A DNA stretch of 64,000 nucleotides from Sporichthya polymorpha DSM 43042 (GTDB lineage Bacteria > Actinomycetota > Actinomycetes > Sporichthyales > Sporichthyaceae): positions 1,894,907 through 1,958,906 of the forward strand of contig NZ_KB913029.1 in assembly GCF_000384115.1 (NCBI RefSeq), written 5' to 3'. Positions 57,205 through 64,000 of the stretch are shown one piece after another (the stretch's first letter is position 1; each line of letters starts with the position of its first letter). The notes under the pieces were generated by a model, which saw only the letters and a program-made list of their open reading frames with translations, was not told the origin of the DNA and did not search any database. The position numbers were made by a program, and so were the translations under genes.

Positions 57205-57390
57205 GTGTCGGCGTTGCGTAAGCATCCAGTCGTCGCGCTCGCGCTGCTGGTCTTCGTCCTGGTGGCCCTGACCCAGCAGCCCGCGCGGTCCGCCGAGGCC
57301 GTCGGCAACGCCTGGGACGGGCTGTCGGGCGGCACGACGTCCTTCGTCGACAGCTTCTTCACCTTCACCGAGAACCTCGGCGGCAGCTGA
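57205..57390 (+). CDS. Short exported or membrane-anchored protein
   Basis: A 61-residue protein: basic start MSALRKH, one hydrophobic helix VVALALLVFVLVALTQQ with a possible signal cleavage after ARSAEA, and a C-terminal part DGLSGGTTSFVDSFFTFTEN. GTG 57205 follows GGGGGAAAG. It precedes a PH-domain membrane protein by 48 bp. Small proteins with this layout accompany such genes in actinobacteria; function unknown. Confidence 0.75.
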   Translation: MSALRKHPVVALALLVFVLVALTQQPARSAEAVGNAWDGLSGGTTSFVDSFFTFTENLGGS

Positions 57391-57438
57391 CGTCGCCGGC
57401 GCGCCCGCCGGTCGGCCCGCTGCCAGAAGTCGCCTGCC

Positions 57439-58074
57439 GTGACCGCCACCGTCGCCCCGCCCCGGACGCCCGGGACGTACCTGGTCGGTAAGTACCTGCT
57501 GCCCGCGGAGCGGGTGGTCATCGTGCAGCGCCGCCACTACGCGGCGATGGCGATGCCTTTGGCCGTCTTCTTCGGCGGGTTCGCGGTCGCGCTGTTCCTC
57601 GACATCGCGCTGCCGACCTCGGCCGCGGGCATCCGTGACCTGATCTGGCTCGCCTGGTCCGGCACCTGCTTCTACCTGGCCTGGGCGCTGCTCGACTGGT
57701 GGTTCTACCGGTTCGTCATCACCAACAAGCGGGTGATGCTCGTCCACGGCATCATCCTGCGGCAGGTCGACATGATGCCGATGGGCAAGGTCACCGACAT
57801 GCGCTACGAGCGCTCGGTGCCCGGCCGGCTGCTCGGCTACGGCGCCTTCATCATGGAGTCTGCCGGTAAGGACCAGGCCCTGTCCCGCGTGCCGTTCATC
57901 TCCCAGCCCGACTGGCTGTACCGCGAGATCTGCGCGATGTTGTTCACCCCGGACCTGATCGCCGTCGCCCCGGCCGACGAGGACGACGGCTCGGGGGCGG
58001 GCCCCGGCGCCTATCGCGTCGGCTGGGTCGGCTTCGGTCCCGACGACGAGGATCCGGATGCCGAGGCGCGCTGA
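57439..58074 (+). CDS. PH-domain (bPH2-like) membrane protein
   Basis: A 211-residue protein with two helices (about 38-60 and 75-95) followed by a bacterial PH domain: FYRFVITNKRVMLVHGIILR, then VDMMPMGKVTDMRYERSVPG, LLGYGAFIMESAGKDQALSR and a PFISQPDWLYREI end, all typical of the YdbS/YvbH-like group. A Gly/Asp-rich tail of 40 residues follows. Probably membrane-bound; role unknown. Confidence 0.9.
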   Translation: MTATVAPPRTPGTYLVGKYLLPAERVVIVQRRHYAAMAMPLAVFFGGFAVALFLDIALPTSAAGIRDLIWLAWSGTCFYLAWALLDWWFYRFVITNKRVMLVHGIILRQVDMMPMGKVTDMRYERSVPGRLLGYGAFIMESAGKDQALSRVPFISQPDWLYREICAMLFTPDLIAVAPADEDDGSGAGPGAYRVGWVGFGPDDEDPDAEAR

Positions 58075-58364
58075 CCGCGCGCCCGCCGGTGGCCCGGCGT
58101 CGGACGAAGTCGAACCTTCTTTGCCTAACGCACCGTAATCTCCCTCGCATTCGAGGCGTCCGGAGCGTCACCGCCGCGTGGCCCTGGTCACATTGGTCAC
58201 TCAACCCACAGTTACCACAGCGGGCACGCCCGTACTGGGGCGGAACGGGCACGTCACAGTTTTTCGCGTTTCCCTGCGCCAATGGGGGGGGAAGGTGCAC
58301 GATCAGTAATGCCTGGTCGAACGGCCTAGGGAGGGGTCGTCCGATCGACTGAGGGTGGGGTTCT

Positions 58365-58381
58365 GATTACTTGTCGTAATC
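58365..58381. promoter_or_regulatory. GATTAC-TTGTC-GTAATC palindrome
   Basis: Perfect 6-base arms with a 5-nt spacer in an AT-rich part of the 1.3-kb gap; candidate operator for an unknown regulator. Confidence 0.4.
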
Positions 58382-58756
58382 GCTGATGACCGAGTGAACT
58401 TTGGTCGTTTCCGGAGACTTTGAACGGTCATCTCCGTTGGCTGGGTGGAAGGCCCATTTGGGCGCAGCTACTCTCCAACAGACCGATCGCCTCACTTGCA
58501 CCGTTAATCCCTTTTATCCCTATCGACACAAGGGGCTGACGGACAGGGAGGCACCCCTCCGCTCACCCGAGCGGAAGGACCTGGGGAGGAAGCACGATGG
58601 ACGCGGAGAGCAGGCAGATGCGCCTCACTTCGCGCTCCCGCGCGTGCGGACCGAACCGGACGGTCGTCTCCGGCGCAGCCTCGGCTGCGGCGGGGCGTAC
58701 TCGCTCGACTCGTCCTACTCCGGCCGGCTGCCCGACTCCGGTGGCTCGGTGGGAGG

Positions 58757-58817
58757 CCGCGGGGGGCGCGGTAGGGATCGTCGCTGCAGGGGGTTTCGGC
58801 AGCGATCGGGCCAGGGG
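58757..58817 (+). ncRNA. Shared leader element, copy 1 (upstream of chaplin-like gene 1)
   Basis: A 61-nt segment strongly similar to 60765-60825. Both contain the hairpin CGCTGC-AGGGGGTNTCG-GCAGCG (58782-58804 here) and end CGGGCCAGGG. Here it lies about 590 nt before the gene, against 114 nt in copy 2. Likely part of a transcribed leader; class unknown. Confidence 0.4.
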
Positions 58818-59405
58818 AGCGGGTCCACAGGACCTCAACGCCTGGCGGAGGAGAGCACGGATCGGTGTTCACGGGTTGTCCGGGCGTACCGGGCGGCGGG
58901 AACGGTACGGGTTGGTGCAAATCCGAACCAACCTCAGTAACGGTCCCACCCCTGAATGCGAATGTATGTCCATGTATGGAATCGAGGGACGGGTTGTTCC
59001 GGGCGCCACCGCGGTGACCGGCTACTCGGTCTCATCGGCTGTCCGGGCCGCTTACGCGGCGGCCGGGAAGGTCGGTGAACCCGCCCGAGGTGTGATGGGC
59101 GGTCTTCTCCAGCCGACGACCCCGTCGGTTGAGCCCCCGGTGTCGTCATTGAACGGGTCTTGCGGGACCCCGACGACGACGGCACCTGCCCCGATCGGCG
59201 TTCTGGCAACGGGAGTGTCGCCCCGCGTCAGCGCGGCAGGAGCCGCGGTCGGCGCCGAGCCGGCAGGACGGTAGCCCCACTGGGTTGACCGTCCGAACGG
59301 CCGCAAGGCCGGTCGGTCCTGCACACGGGGCAGGGCCGGAAGAGCAATACCGCACCACACCTGACCCTGATAACGACCCAACGTGAACTCGAAGGAGGGG
59401 CTTCA

Positions 59406-60344
59406 ATGCGAGCCTCGAAGAAGGTCAAGGGAGCCGTGCTCCTTTCCGCGGGTGCCGCCCTCGTGCTTGGCGCCCCCACCGTCCACGCTGACTCCAAGGC
59501 GGACGGCAACAACGGCCTGGTCTCCGGCCTCAACCTGCTCAACGACGTTCAGCTGAACGTTCCCGTCACCGTCGGTGGCGCGGGCGTCCTCGGCGTCGGC
59601 GAGGGCAAGAACACCGTGAAGACCACGAACGAGGGCAGCGGCTCGGGCTCCGGCTCCAGCGGCTCCTCCTCCGCCGACGACAACGACGGCCTGGTCTCGG
59701 GCGCCAACGTCGGCAACAACCTCCAGGCCAACGTGCCGGTCACCGTGTGCGGCGTGGGCGCCCTGCTCGCCCGCGGCGAGGGTGACTGCGAGGTTCGCTC
59801 CTCGAACAGCGGCGGCGGCGGTGGCTCGTCCTCGGCCGACGACAACGAGGGCCTGGTTGCCGGCGCGAACGCGCTGAACAACGCGCAGCTGAACGTCCCC
59901 GTGACGGTCTGCGGCCTGGGCGTCCTCGGCAACGCCGACTGCGAGGCGGACGTCACGGCGTCGAACTCCGGCAACGGCGACAGCGACGACGACGACCTGG
60001 ACGGCGACGACAGCGACCTGCTCGGCTCGAGCGGCGACAGCAGCTCGGACGGCAACAGCGGTCTGGTCTCCGGCCTGAACCTGCTCAACGGCCTGGACGC
60101 CAACATTCCGGTCACCGTCTGCGGCCTGGCCGTCCTCGGCGACGCGGACGCGACCTGCGAGGTCGAGGCGACCAACACCAACGGCGACGGTGACGTTCTC
60201 GGCGAGAGCCGCGACCGCAACTCCGCCGTCCGCGGCGCGACCCTCCCGCACACCGGTGCGGCCGGCCTCGCGCTCATCCCGTTCGGCCTGGCCCTCGTGG
60301 CCGGTGGCGTCGCCCTGCGTCGCCGCGTCGGCTCGGAGAGCTGA
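59406..60344 (+). CDS. Chaplin-like LPHTG cell-wall-anchored protein 1
   Basis: A 312-residue secreted protein. Signal peptide (KKVKGAVLLSAGAALVLGAP, cleaved after VHA) then four repeats of the type NNLQANVPVTVCGVGALLAR, each 'N..L..NVPVTVCG..VLG' followed by a Ser/Gly/Asp-rich spacer. Repeats 2-4 have two cysteines (VCG and DCE or TCE), as in chaplins, which coat aerial surfaces of filamentous actinobacteria. The C-terminus LPHTG, a hydrophobic helix and RRRVGSES form a sortase signal. GGAGGGG precedes the ATG. Paralogous to 60939. Confidence 0.85.
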   Translation: MRASKKVKGAVLLSAGAALVLGAPTVHADSKADGNNGLVSGLNLLNDVQLNVPVTVGGAGVLGVGEGKNTVKTTNEGSGSGSGSSGSSSADDNDGLVSGANVGNNLQANVPVTVCGVGALLARGEGDCEVRSSNSGGGGGSSSADDNEGLVAGANALNNAQLNVPVTVCGLGVLGNADCEADVTASNSGNGDSDDDDLDGDDSDLLGSSGDSSSDGNSGLVSGLNLLNGLDANIPVTVCGLAVLGDADATCEVEATNTNGDGDVLGESRDRNSAVRGATLPHTGAAGLALIPFGLALVAGGVALRRRVGSES

Positions 60345-60476
60345 CACCGACGGAACAAGCTCAGATCCGCTCACGCCGGGAACACTCTTCCCGGGCGGGC
60401 ACCCCCCCGGCCTGTCCGGGAAGACCTGGCACGCGTGGATCTGATGTGAGGCACCGGAAGCGGTGACCCTGGGCCC

Positions 60477-60508
60477 GGGCCCGGATCGGCAGTAGCCGAT
60501 CCGGGCCC
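60477..60508 (+). terminator. Terminator of chaplin-like gene 1
   Basis: GGGCCCGGATCGGC-AGTA-GCCGATCCGGGCCC, a perfect 14-bp hairpin followed by TGGTCGTTT. A weaker relative stands at 62084-62115 after the second gene. Confidence 0.85.
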
Positions 60509-60764
60509 TGGTCGTTTAACCCCGCGCTGAACCGCGCGGCGGAGCCGGCGCCGGGGATCCCGTTTCGACCGGTCCTAATGGCAAAGACTTGGTTGGGTGC
60601 CGCCGGTTCGTCCGGGCGTGCCCCATTTGCCCCGGGCGACACGCAGCAACGCAGTCATTGACCTGCGCCCGTGAAGGGAACCGGTGCACCATCAACTGCG
60701 TCTCAGCACGCAAGTTCGGTTCTTCATTCCGTGCCAAACGCCTCTGGCGCCCGGTGCGGAGCCG

Positions 60765-60825
60765 CCCCGGGGGGAGCGGTCAGGACCGGTCGCTGCAGGG
60801 GGTATCGGCAGCGAGCGGGCCAGGG
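60765..60825 (+). ncRNA. Shared leader element, copy 2 (upstream of chaplin-like gene 2)
   Basis: 61 nt similar to 58757-58817, with the hairpin CGCTGC (60791-60796) / GCAGCG (60808-60813). It lies 114 nt before the ATG of the second gene. Confidence 0.4.
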
Positions 60826-60938
60826 TTGAGGGTTCGGAAGACCCAATTTCTGGCAGGACCGAAAAACATCCGGAACAAAGGTCGGGGCCCCCGTCGACCG
60901 ACATGACGACTCACGTGAAACCAAAAGGAGGGGCCTCG

Positions 60939-61892
60939 ATGCGAGCCTCGAAGAAGGTCAAGGGAGCTGTGCTCCTGTCCGCGGGTGCCGCACTCGTGCT
61001 CGGCGCCCCCAGCGTCCACGCCGACTCGTCCGCTGACAACAACAGCGGGCTGCTGGGTGGCCTGAACCTGCTCAACGGCGTTCAGCTGAACCTGCCGGTC
61101 ACCGTCGGCGGCGCGGGCGTTCTGGGTGTCGGCGACGGCAGCCCGGTCGTCTCGACCGGCAACAAGGCCGGCTCGACGAGCACCAGCGGCAGCACGAGCA
61201 ACAGCGGCGGTGGCGCCAAGTCCTCCGCGAACAACAACCGCGGCCTGCTCGGCGGCGTGAACCTCGGCAACAACCTCCAGGCGAACGTCCCCGTCACCGT
61301 GTGTGGCGTCGGCGCGCTGCTCGCCAGGGGCACCGGCGACTGTGAGGTCAAGTCCGCGAACACCGCGGGCGGTGGCGGCGGTGCGTCGTCCTCGGCCAAC
61401 GGCAACAGCGGCCTGGTCGGCGGTCTCAACGCCCTGAACAACGCGCAGCTCAACGTTCCGGTCACCGTCTGCGGCCTGGCCGTCCTCGGCGACGCGAACT
61501 GCGACGCGGCGGTCGGCGCGGCCAACTCGGCCGGCGGCGGCAGCGGCTCGGGCAACGGCGGCGGCGCCTCCAGCTCCGCCAACGGCAACAGCGGCCTCCT
61601 GGGTGGCCTGAACCTGCTGAACAACCTGCAGGCCAACATCCCGGTGACCGTTTGCGGCCTGGCCGTGCTCGGTGACGCCGACGCGAACTGCGAGGTTGAG
61701 GCCACCAACGTCGCCGGCCCGTCCGACGAGGACGAGGGCGACGTGGCGGGCGAGTCCCGTGACCGCAACTCCGCGGTCCGTGGCGCGACCCTGCCGCACA
61801 CCGGTGCGGCCAGCCTCGCCCTGATTCCGTTCGGCCTGGCCCTCGTTGCCGGTGGCGTGGCGCTCCGTCGCCGCGTCGGCGCCGAGAGCTGA
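60939..61892 (+). CDS. Chaplin-like LPHTG cell-wall-anchored protein 2
   Basis: A 317-residue paralog of 59406: nearly the same signal peptide, then four chaplin-like repeats (NGVQLNLPVTVGGAGVLG; NNLQANVPVTVCGVGALLAR; NNAQLNVPVTVCGLAVLG; NNLQANIPVTVCGLAVLG) with Ser/Gly/Asn spacers, the last three with Cys pairs, and the sortase signal LPHTG - helix - RRRVGAES. AAAGGAGGGG precedes the ATG. Should be attached to peptidoglycan by a sortase encoded elsewhere and may help form a hydrophobic surface. Confidence 0.85.
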   Translation: MRASKKVKGAVLLSAGAALVLGAPSVHADSSADNNSGLLGGLNLLNGVQLNLPVTVGGAGVLGVGDGSPVVSTGNKAGSTSTSGSTSNSGGGAKSSANNNRGLLGGVNLGNNLQANVPVTVCGVGALLARGTGDCEVKSANTAGGGGGASSSANGNSGLVGGLNALNNAQLNVPVTVCGLAVLGDANCDAAVGAANSAGGGSGSGNGGGASSSANGNSGLLGGLNLLNNLQANIPVTVCGLAVLGDADANCEVEATNVAGPSDEDEGDVAGESRDRNSAVRGATLPHTGAASLALIPFGLALVAGGVALRRRVGAES

Positions 61893-62083
61893 GCTCGCGG
61901 ATCGACTGAAAGCGCAGTACAAGCTCAGAACCGAGAACGCCGGGAACACTCTTCCCGGGCGGGCACCCCCCCGGCCTACCCGGGGAGACCCGGCAGGCGG
62001 TTCTGATGGCGATCAGTGCCTGACACCGGCTGATCGTCGGAGCGGTACAAGTAAGGCACCGGAAGCGGTGACCCTGGGCCCGG

Positions 62084-62115
62084 GCCCGGAGACGGCGGCA
62101 ACGCCCGATCCGGGC
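62084..62115 (+). terminator. Weak terminator hairpin of chaplin-like gene 2
   Basis: GCCCGGA (62084-62090) and TCCGGGC (62109-62115) can pair around an 18-nt loop, in the duplicated downstream sequence. Confidence 0.5.
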
Positions 62116-62136
62116 TCCGGGTCGTTAAGGACCCCA

Positions 62137-62180
62137 ACGTCCGACGATGTGGCTGCCATCGCGACCACATCGTCGGACGT
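62137..62180. repeat. 16-bp perfect inverted repeat before GNAT gene
   Basis: ACGTCCGACGATGTGG (62137-62152) and CCACATCGTCGGACGT (62165-62180), 12-nt loop. It lies 17 bp before the GNAT start, so it could be a second terminator of the surface-protein gene, an operator or an attenuator. Confidence 0.7.
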
Positions 62181-62196
62181 CCGCATTAATGGGGAC

Positions 62197-62682
62197 GTGT
62201 TCGAGCCCGCGACGATCCGGACGGCCCGGCTGGTGCTGGAGCCGGCCGGCCTCGACGTCGCTCGCTCCGTACTCGCCGGCGACGGACCCGCCGCGGCGCG
62301 CGGGTGGCCCGGGCCCGAGGCGCTGCAAGCCTTCCGGTTCGCCGTCGACTTCGGCGGCGACCCGGGGTGGTTGATCCTTCTCGACGGCCAGGTGGTCGGG
62401 GAGTGCGGGACCCACGGCCCGCCGGATCTCGAGGGGGTCGTCGAGATCCGGTACGGCATCGCGGTCTCCGCGCGGGGCCAGGGCCTCGGGTCGGAGGCGT
62501 GCGCCGCGCTGACGGAGTGGCTGCTCGGCCGGCCCGGCGTTGCTCGCGTGGCCGCCTCAACCGACACCGCCGCGAACCCCGCCTCCCGCCGCGTGCTCGA
62601 GCGCAGCGGGTTCCTGCTGGATCACCTCGACGGGGCGACAGCCTGGTACGTCCGGTACGAACAGACTGACGTACCAGACTGA
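62197..62682 (+). CDS. GNAT family N-acetyltransferase
   Basis: A 161-residue acetyltransferase of the RimJ/RimL-like group: TIRTARLVLEPAGLDVARSV at the start, WLILLDGQVVGECGTHGPPD, VEIRYGIAVSARGQGLGSEA as the acetyl-CoA loop, and TDTAANPASRRVLERSGFLL. The GTG at 62197 is chosen because the family start lies here; the open frame upstream covers the inverted repeat. Substrate unknown. Confidence 0.85.
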   Translation: MFEPATIRTARLVLEPAGLDVARSVLAGDGPAAARGWPGPEALQAFRFAVDFGGDPGWLILLDGQVVGECGTHGPPDLEGVVEIRYGIAVSARGQGLGSEACAALTEWLLGRPGVARVAASTDTAANPASRRVLERSGFLLDHLDGATAWYVRYEQTDVPD

Positions 62683-62694
62683 CGCTGCGTCAGG

Positions 62695-62937
62695 TCAGAG
62701 GTCGAGCGCGCCGAGCTCGCCGAGGAGGGCTTCGGAACGCGCGTCACGCTCGACGGTCCGCTCGACCTGGGACGGCAGCTGCGCGGCCTGGCGCTCGGAC
62801 AGGGTGCTGACGTCCGCGAGGTCGTCGATCTCCGAGAGCACGACCAGACCGTAGGCGAGCGGGCCGAGTTCGCCCAGCATGTCGGGCGCCGGCGTGCGGT
62901 CGGCGTCCGTCGGCAGAACGTTGGGGCTGTCGGTCAT
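62695..62937 (-). CDS. Small acidic protein of unknown function
   Basis: An 80-residue helical protein: MTDSPNVLPTDADRTPAPDM, then LGPLAYGLVVLSEIDDLADV and a Gln/Glu-rich end. GGAAGGACCTCC precedes its ATG. No family recognised. It is downstream of the pilus-like gene on the same strand. Confidence 0.6.
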   Translation of the reverse strand: MTDSPNVLPTDADRTPAPDMLGELGPLAYGLVVLSEIDDLADVSTLSERQAAQLPSQVERTVERDARSEALLGELGALDL

Positions 62938-62959
62938 CGGAGGTCCTTCCGTGGACGGG

Positions 62960-63376
62960 TTACCAGTCGGGGCGCGAGACGCGGACGCTGACCGTGGCGT
63001 CGGTCAGGGTCTTCAGCCCCGGGATGTGCTTGAAAAGCATCGTCGGCGCCGAGCGGTGAGCGGTGAGCTCCACCGAACCATCGGCGTAGACGGTGAAGGT
63101 CTGAGGATCGATTGTCATGCGGTGCAGGTCGGCGACGGCGTTCGCGGCGTTGTAGGCCGTCTCGGCCGTCCGCGGGGTTGCCATGTCCCGGCCGTCGACG
63201 GCCATCACCCCGGCCCGGGCCGCCTCGTTGGCGTTGTCCGGGACCGAGACCTTGACCAGTGCGACCGACGCCAGGTCCGCTCCCCCCACGACGAGGAGGG
63301 CGACGATCGGCAACCCGGTGAGGAGCTTGCGGCCGGGTATGTAGACCCGCGGGCGTCGGGCGACGGTGCCGGACAC
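62960..63376 (-). CDS. Single-helix exported protein, possibly TadE/TadG-like
   Basis: A 138-residue protein with one helix near the start (LLTGLPIVALLVVGGADLAS, about 18-37) and a basic cytoplasmic N-terminus. The region VPDNANEAARAGVMAV is similar to the part after the helix in TadE/TadG pilus-assembly proteins, and the remainder is beta-rich (TFTVYADGSVELTAHRSAPT). Placed between the small protein and the prepilin on the same strand. Assignment to the Tad system is tentative. Confidence 0.6.
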   Translation of the reverse strand: MSGTVARRPRVYIPGRKLLTGLPIVALLVVGGADLASVALVKVSVPDNANEAARAGVMAVDGRDMATPRTAETAYNAANAVADLHRMTIDPQTFTVYADGSVELTAHRSAPTMLFKHIPGLKTLTDATVSVRVSRPDW

Positions 63377-63410
63377 GGAGCCTCCAGGTCGATCGTGTGG
63401 TGGAAGTGAA

Positions 63411-63447
63411 GCTCCGGGGAGACAGAGCTGAGCTGTCTCCCCGGAGC
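63411..63447 (-). terminator. Strong terminator after prepilin gene
   Basis: GCTCCGGGGAGACAG (63411-63425) and CTGTCTCCCCGGAGC (63433-63447), 15-bp perfect arms with a 7-nt loop, 25 bp downstream of the prepilin stop on the minus strand. Confidence 0.85.
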
Positions 63448-63471
63448 CAGTTGGAGCGGTACGGAGGCTGA

Positions 63472-63960
63472 TCAGCCCCCGGCCGGCGGGTCGGTGGTGT
63501 AGGCGGTGCAGTCGCTGTTCGCGGGCTGCAGGCCGCCGGCGTCGCTCTTCCAGACGTAGCCGTTCGTGGTCTCCGAGCCCTTGGTGCTGACGACCTGGAC
63601 ACAGAACGCGGTCACGGCGCCGTTGTACTTGATCGCCTTGACCCAGTTGTTCGGCGAGAGCTTGACGGTCTCACCGGCGATGACGATCGACCCACCGGTG
63701 CTCGTCGCAGAGGTCGTGTTCGTGATCTCCGGCGCGTTCGGGTACGCGGCGGTGTCGGTGAACGCCGTCTCGAGGGCGGTGGCGACGCTGCGGACGTCGG
63801 ACTTGACCGAGGCGTCGGCGGCCTTCTTGCGCTGGTTGAGGAAGATCGGGATCGCGACCGCGGCGAGGATGCCGATGATCACGATGACGACCAGGAGTTC
63901 GATGAGGGTGAAGCCCTTGTCGTTCTCCCGGTTCAGGGACTTGCGGAGTGCGGTGTACAT
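63472..63960 (-). CDS. Type IV prepilin (PilA-like)
   Basis: A 162-residue prepilin. Short basic leader ending KG, then the type III signal FTLIELLVVIVIIGILAAVA with Glu5 of the mature chain, cut by a prepilin peptidase between Gly and Phe (about residues 16/17). The C-terminal part (AYPNAPEITNTTSATSTGGS, FCVQVVSTKGSETTNGYVW) holds two cysteines, FCV and SDC, for the D-region disulfide. Subunit of a type IV pilus or competence-like pseudopilus. ATG 63960 lies 40 bp from the window edge. Confidence 0.93.
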   Translation of the reverse strand: MYTALRKSLNRENDKGFTLIELLVVIVIIGILAAVAIPIFLNQRKKAADASVKSDVRSVATALETAFTDTAAYPNAPEITNTTSATSTGGSIVIAGETVKLSPNNWVKAIKYNGAVTAFCVQVVSTKGSETTNGYVWKSDAGGLQPANSDCTAYTTDPPAGG

Positions 63961-64000
63961 GGAACTCCCTGGCGGGTTGGAGGGGTGAGCCGTACTACGG

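Larger units (their letters stand above)
58075..59405. other. Long intergenic/leader region before chaplin-like gene
   Basis: 1.33 kb with no convincing gene. It holds the palindrome at 58365-58381, the leader element at 58757-58817, an inverted repeat GTACC...GGTAC (about 58887-58909) and GGTTGGT/ACCAACC (58910-58933). A frame from 58966 to 59274 (102 codons, TAVTGYSVSSAVRAAYAAAG) has acceptable codon use but no ribosome site and no family match, so I leave it as possible only. The region may encode a regulatory leader and promoter for the surface protein. Confidence 0.5.
60345..60938. other. Region between the two chaplin-like genes
   Basis: About 594 bp without a gene. First part (to about 60510) is repeated after the second gene (61915-62115): both hold CCGGGAACACTCTTCCCGGG and GGCACCGGAAGCGGTGACCC. 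Then a terminator (60477-60508), a promoter region and the leader copy 2 (60765-60825). Confidence 0.6.

Noticed and set aside
58966-59274. 102-codon frame in the gap before chaplin-like gene 1
   Set aside because: No ribosome site, no family match, and codon use only partly like that of neighbours; kept as a possibility in the intergenic entry.
58597-60825. c-di-AMP (ydaO) or c-di-GMP riboswitch before the chaplin-like genes
   Set aside because: The conserved core sequences of these classes could not be found in either leader copy, so only an unclassified leader is reported.

Overview
The window is high-GC DNA with actinobacterial hallmarks: GTG starts, GTGA/ATGA coupled genes, a DUF2277-RecQ operon, Eis-type acetyltransferase, tRNA adenosine deaminase-associated proteins, chaplin-like LPxTG proteins and lipoprotein-kinase pairs. 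I read it as chromosomal DNA of an Actinomycetota member; genus cannot be fixed from the sequence.

Layout. 1-5.0 kb: three tandem DHA2-type MFS exporters (the first cut by the window edge) with a MarR regulator, ending on a tRNA-Ser(UGA) that overlaps the last exporter. 5-12 kb: small membrane protein, flavin-type oxidase-fold protein, two lipoproteins, a PH-domain membrane protein, an AurF-type diiron oxygenase with a divergent TetR gene, and two more regulators. 12-16.4 kb: DinB, FhuF-like protein, CbtAB with a cobalamin riboswitch, an alpha/beta hydrolase and a secreted protein. 16.4-22.6 kb: FAD-linked dehydrogenase, a C39-like cysteine-protease-fold protein, and the operon DUF2277 - RecQ/phosphoribosyltransferase fusion - Eis. 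22.7-25.9 kb: two lipoprotein/kinase pairs, of which the second kinase is a degenerate pseudokinase. 25.9-29.5 kb: Liv-type ABC importer with LivM and LivG fused. 29.8-33.8 kb: stand-alone DnaJ C-terminal domain, acidic lipoprotein, phytoene-desaturase-like oxidoreductase with divergent TetR, and an MTHFR-like protein.

33.8-52.7 kb is a genomic island. The right part (39436-52644) is an integrative mobilizable element bounded by 26-bp direct repeats, one of which is the 3' end of tRNA-Ser(CGA). It carries integrase, excisionase, an XRE repressor with a symmetric operator, a MobF relaxase, VapBC-like toxin-antitoxin, MerR/MerB organomercurial genes and a TetR-MmpL-SCP2 cluster. To its left sits a smaller, decayed relative (about 34784-39406) with its own xis-int (integrase frameshifted), a relaxase remnant, toxin-antitoxin genes and a ParE toxin fused in frame to a thioredoxin-MerB protein. 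A near-identical VapBC pair lies just outside it.

52.7-64 kb returns to core genes: TadA with two associated paralogs, upp, a transhydrogenase made only of soluble domains I and III (no membrane domain II), a PH-domain membrane protein, a pair of chaplin-like LPHTG surface proteins with duplicated leader and downstream sequences, a GNAT enzyme, and a pilus-related cluster with a type IV prepilin at the right edge.

The items most worth a second look are the domain-II-less transhydrogenase, the ParE-thioredoxin-MerB fusion, the kinase/pseudokinase lipoprotein pairs, the accreted mobile elements with their regulatory dyads, and the shared leader RNA candidate of the chaplin-like genes.
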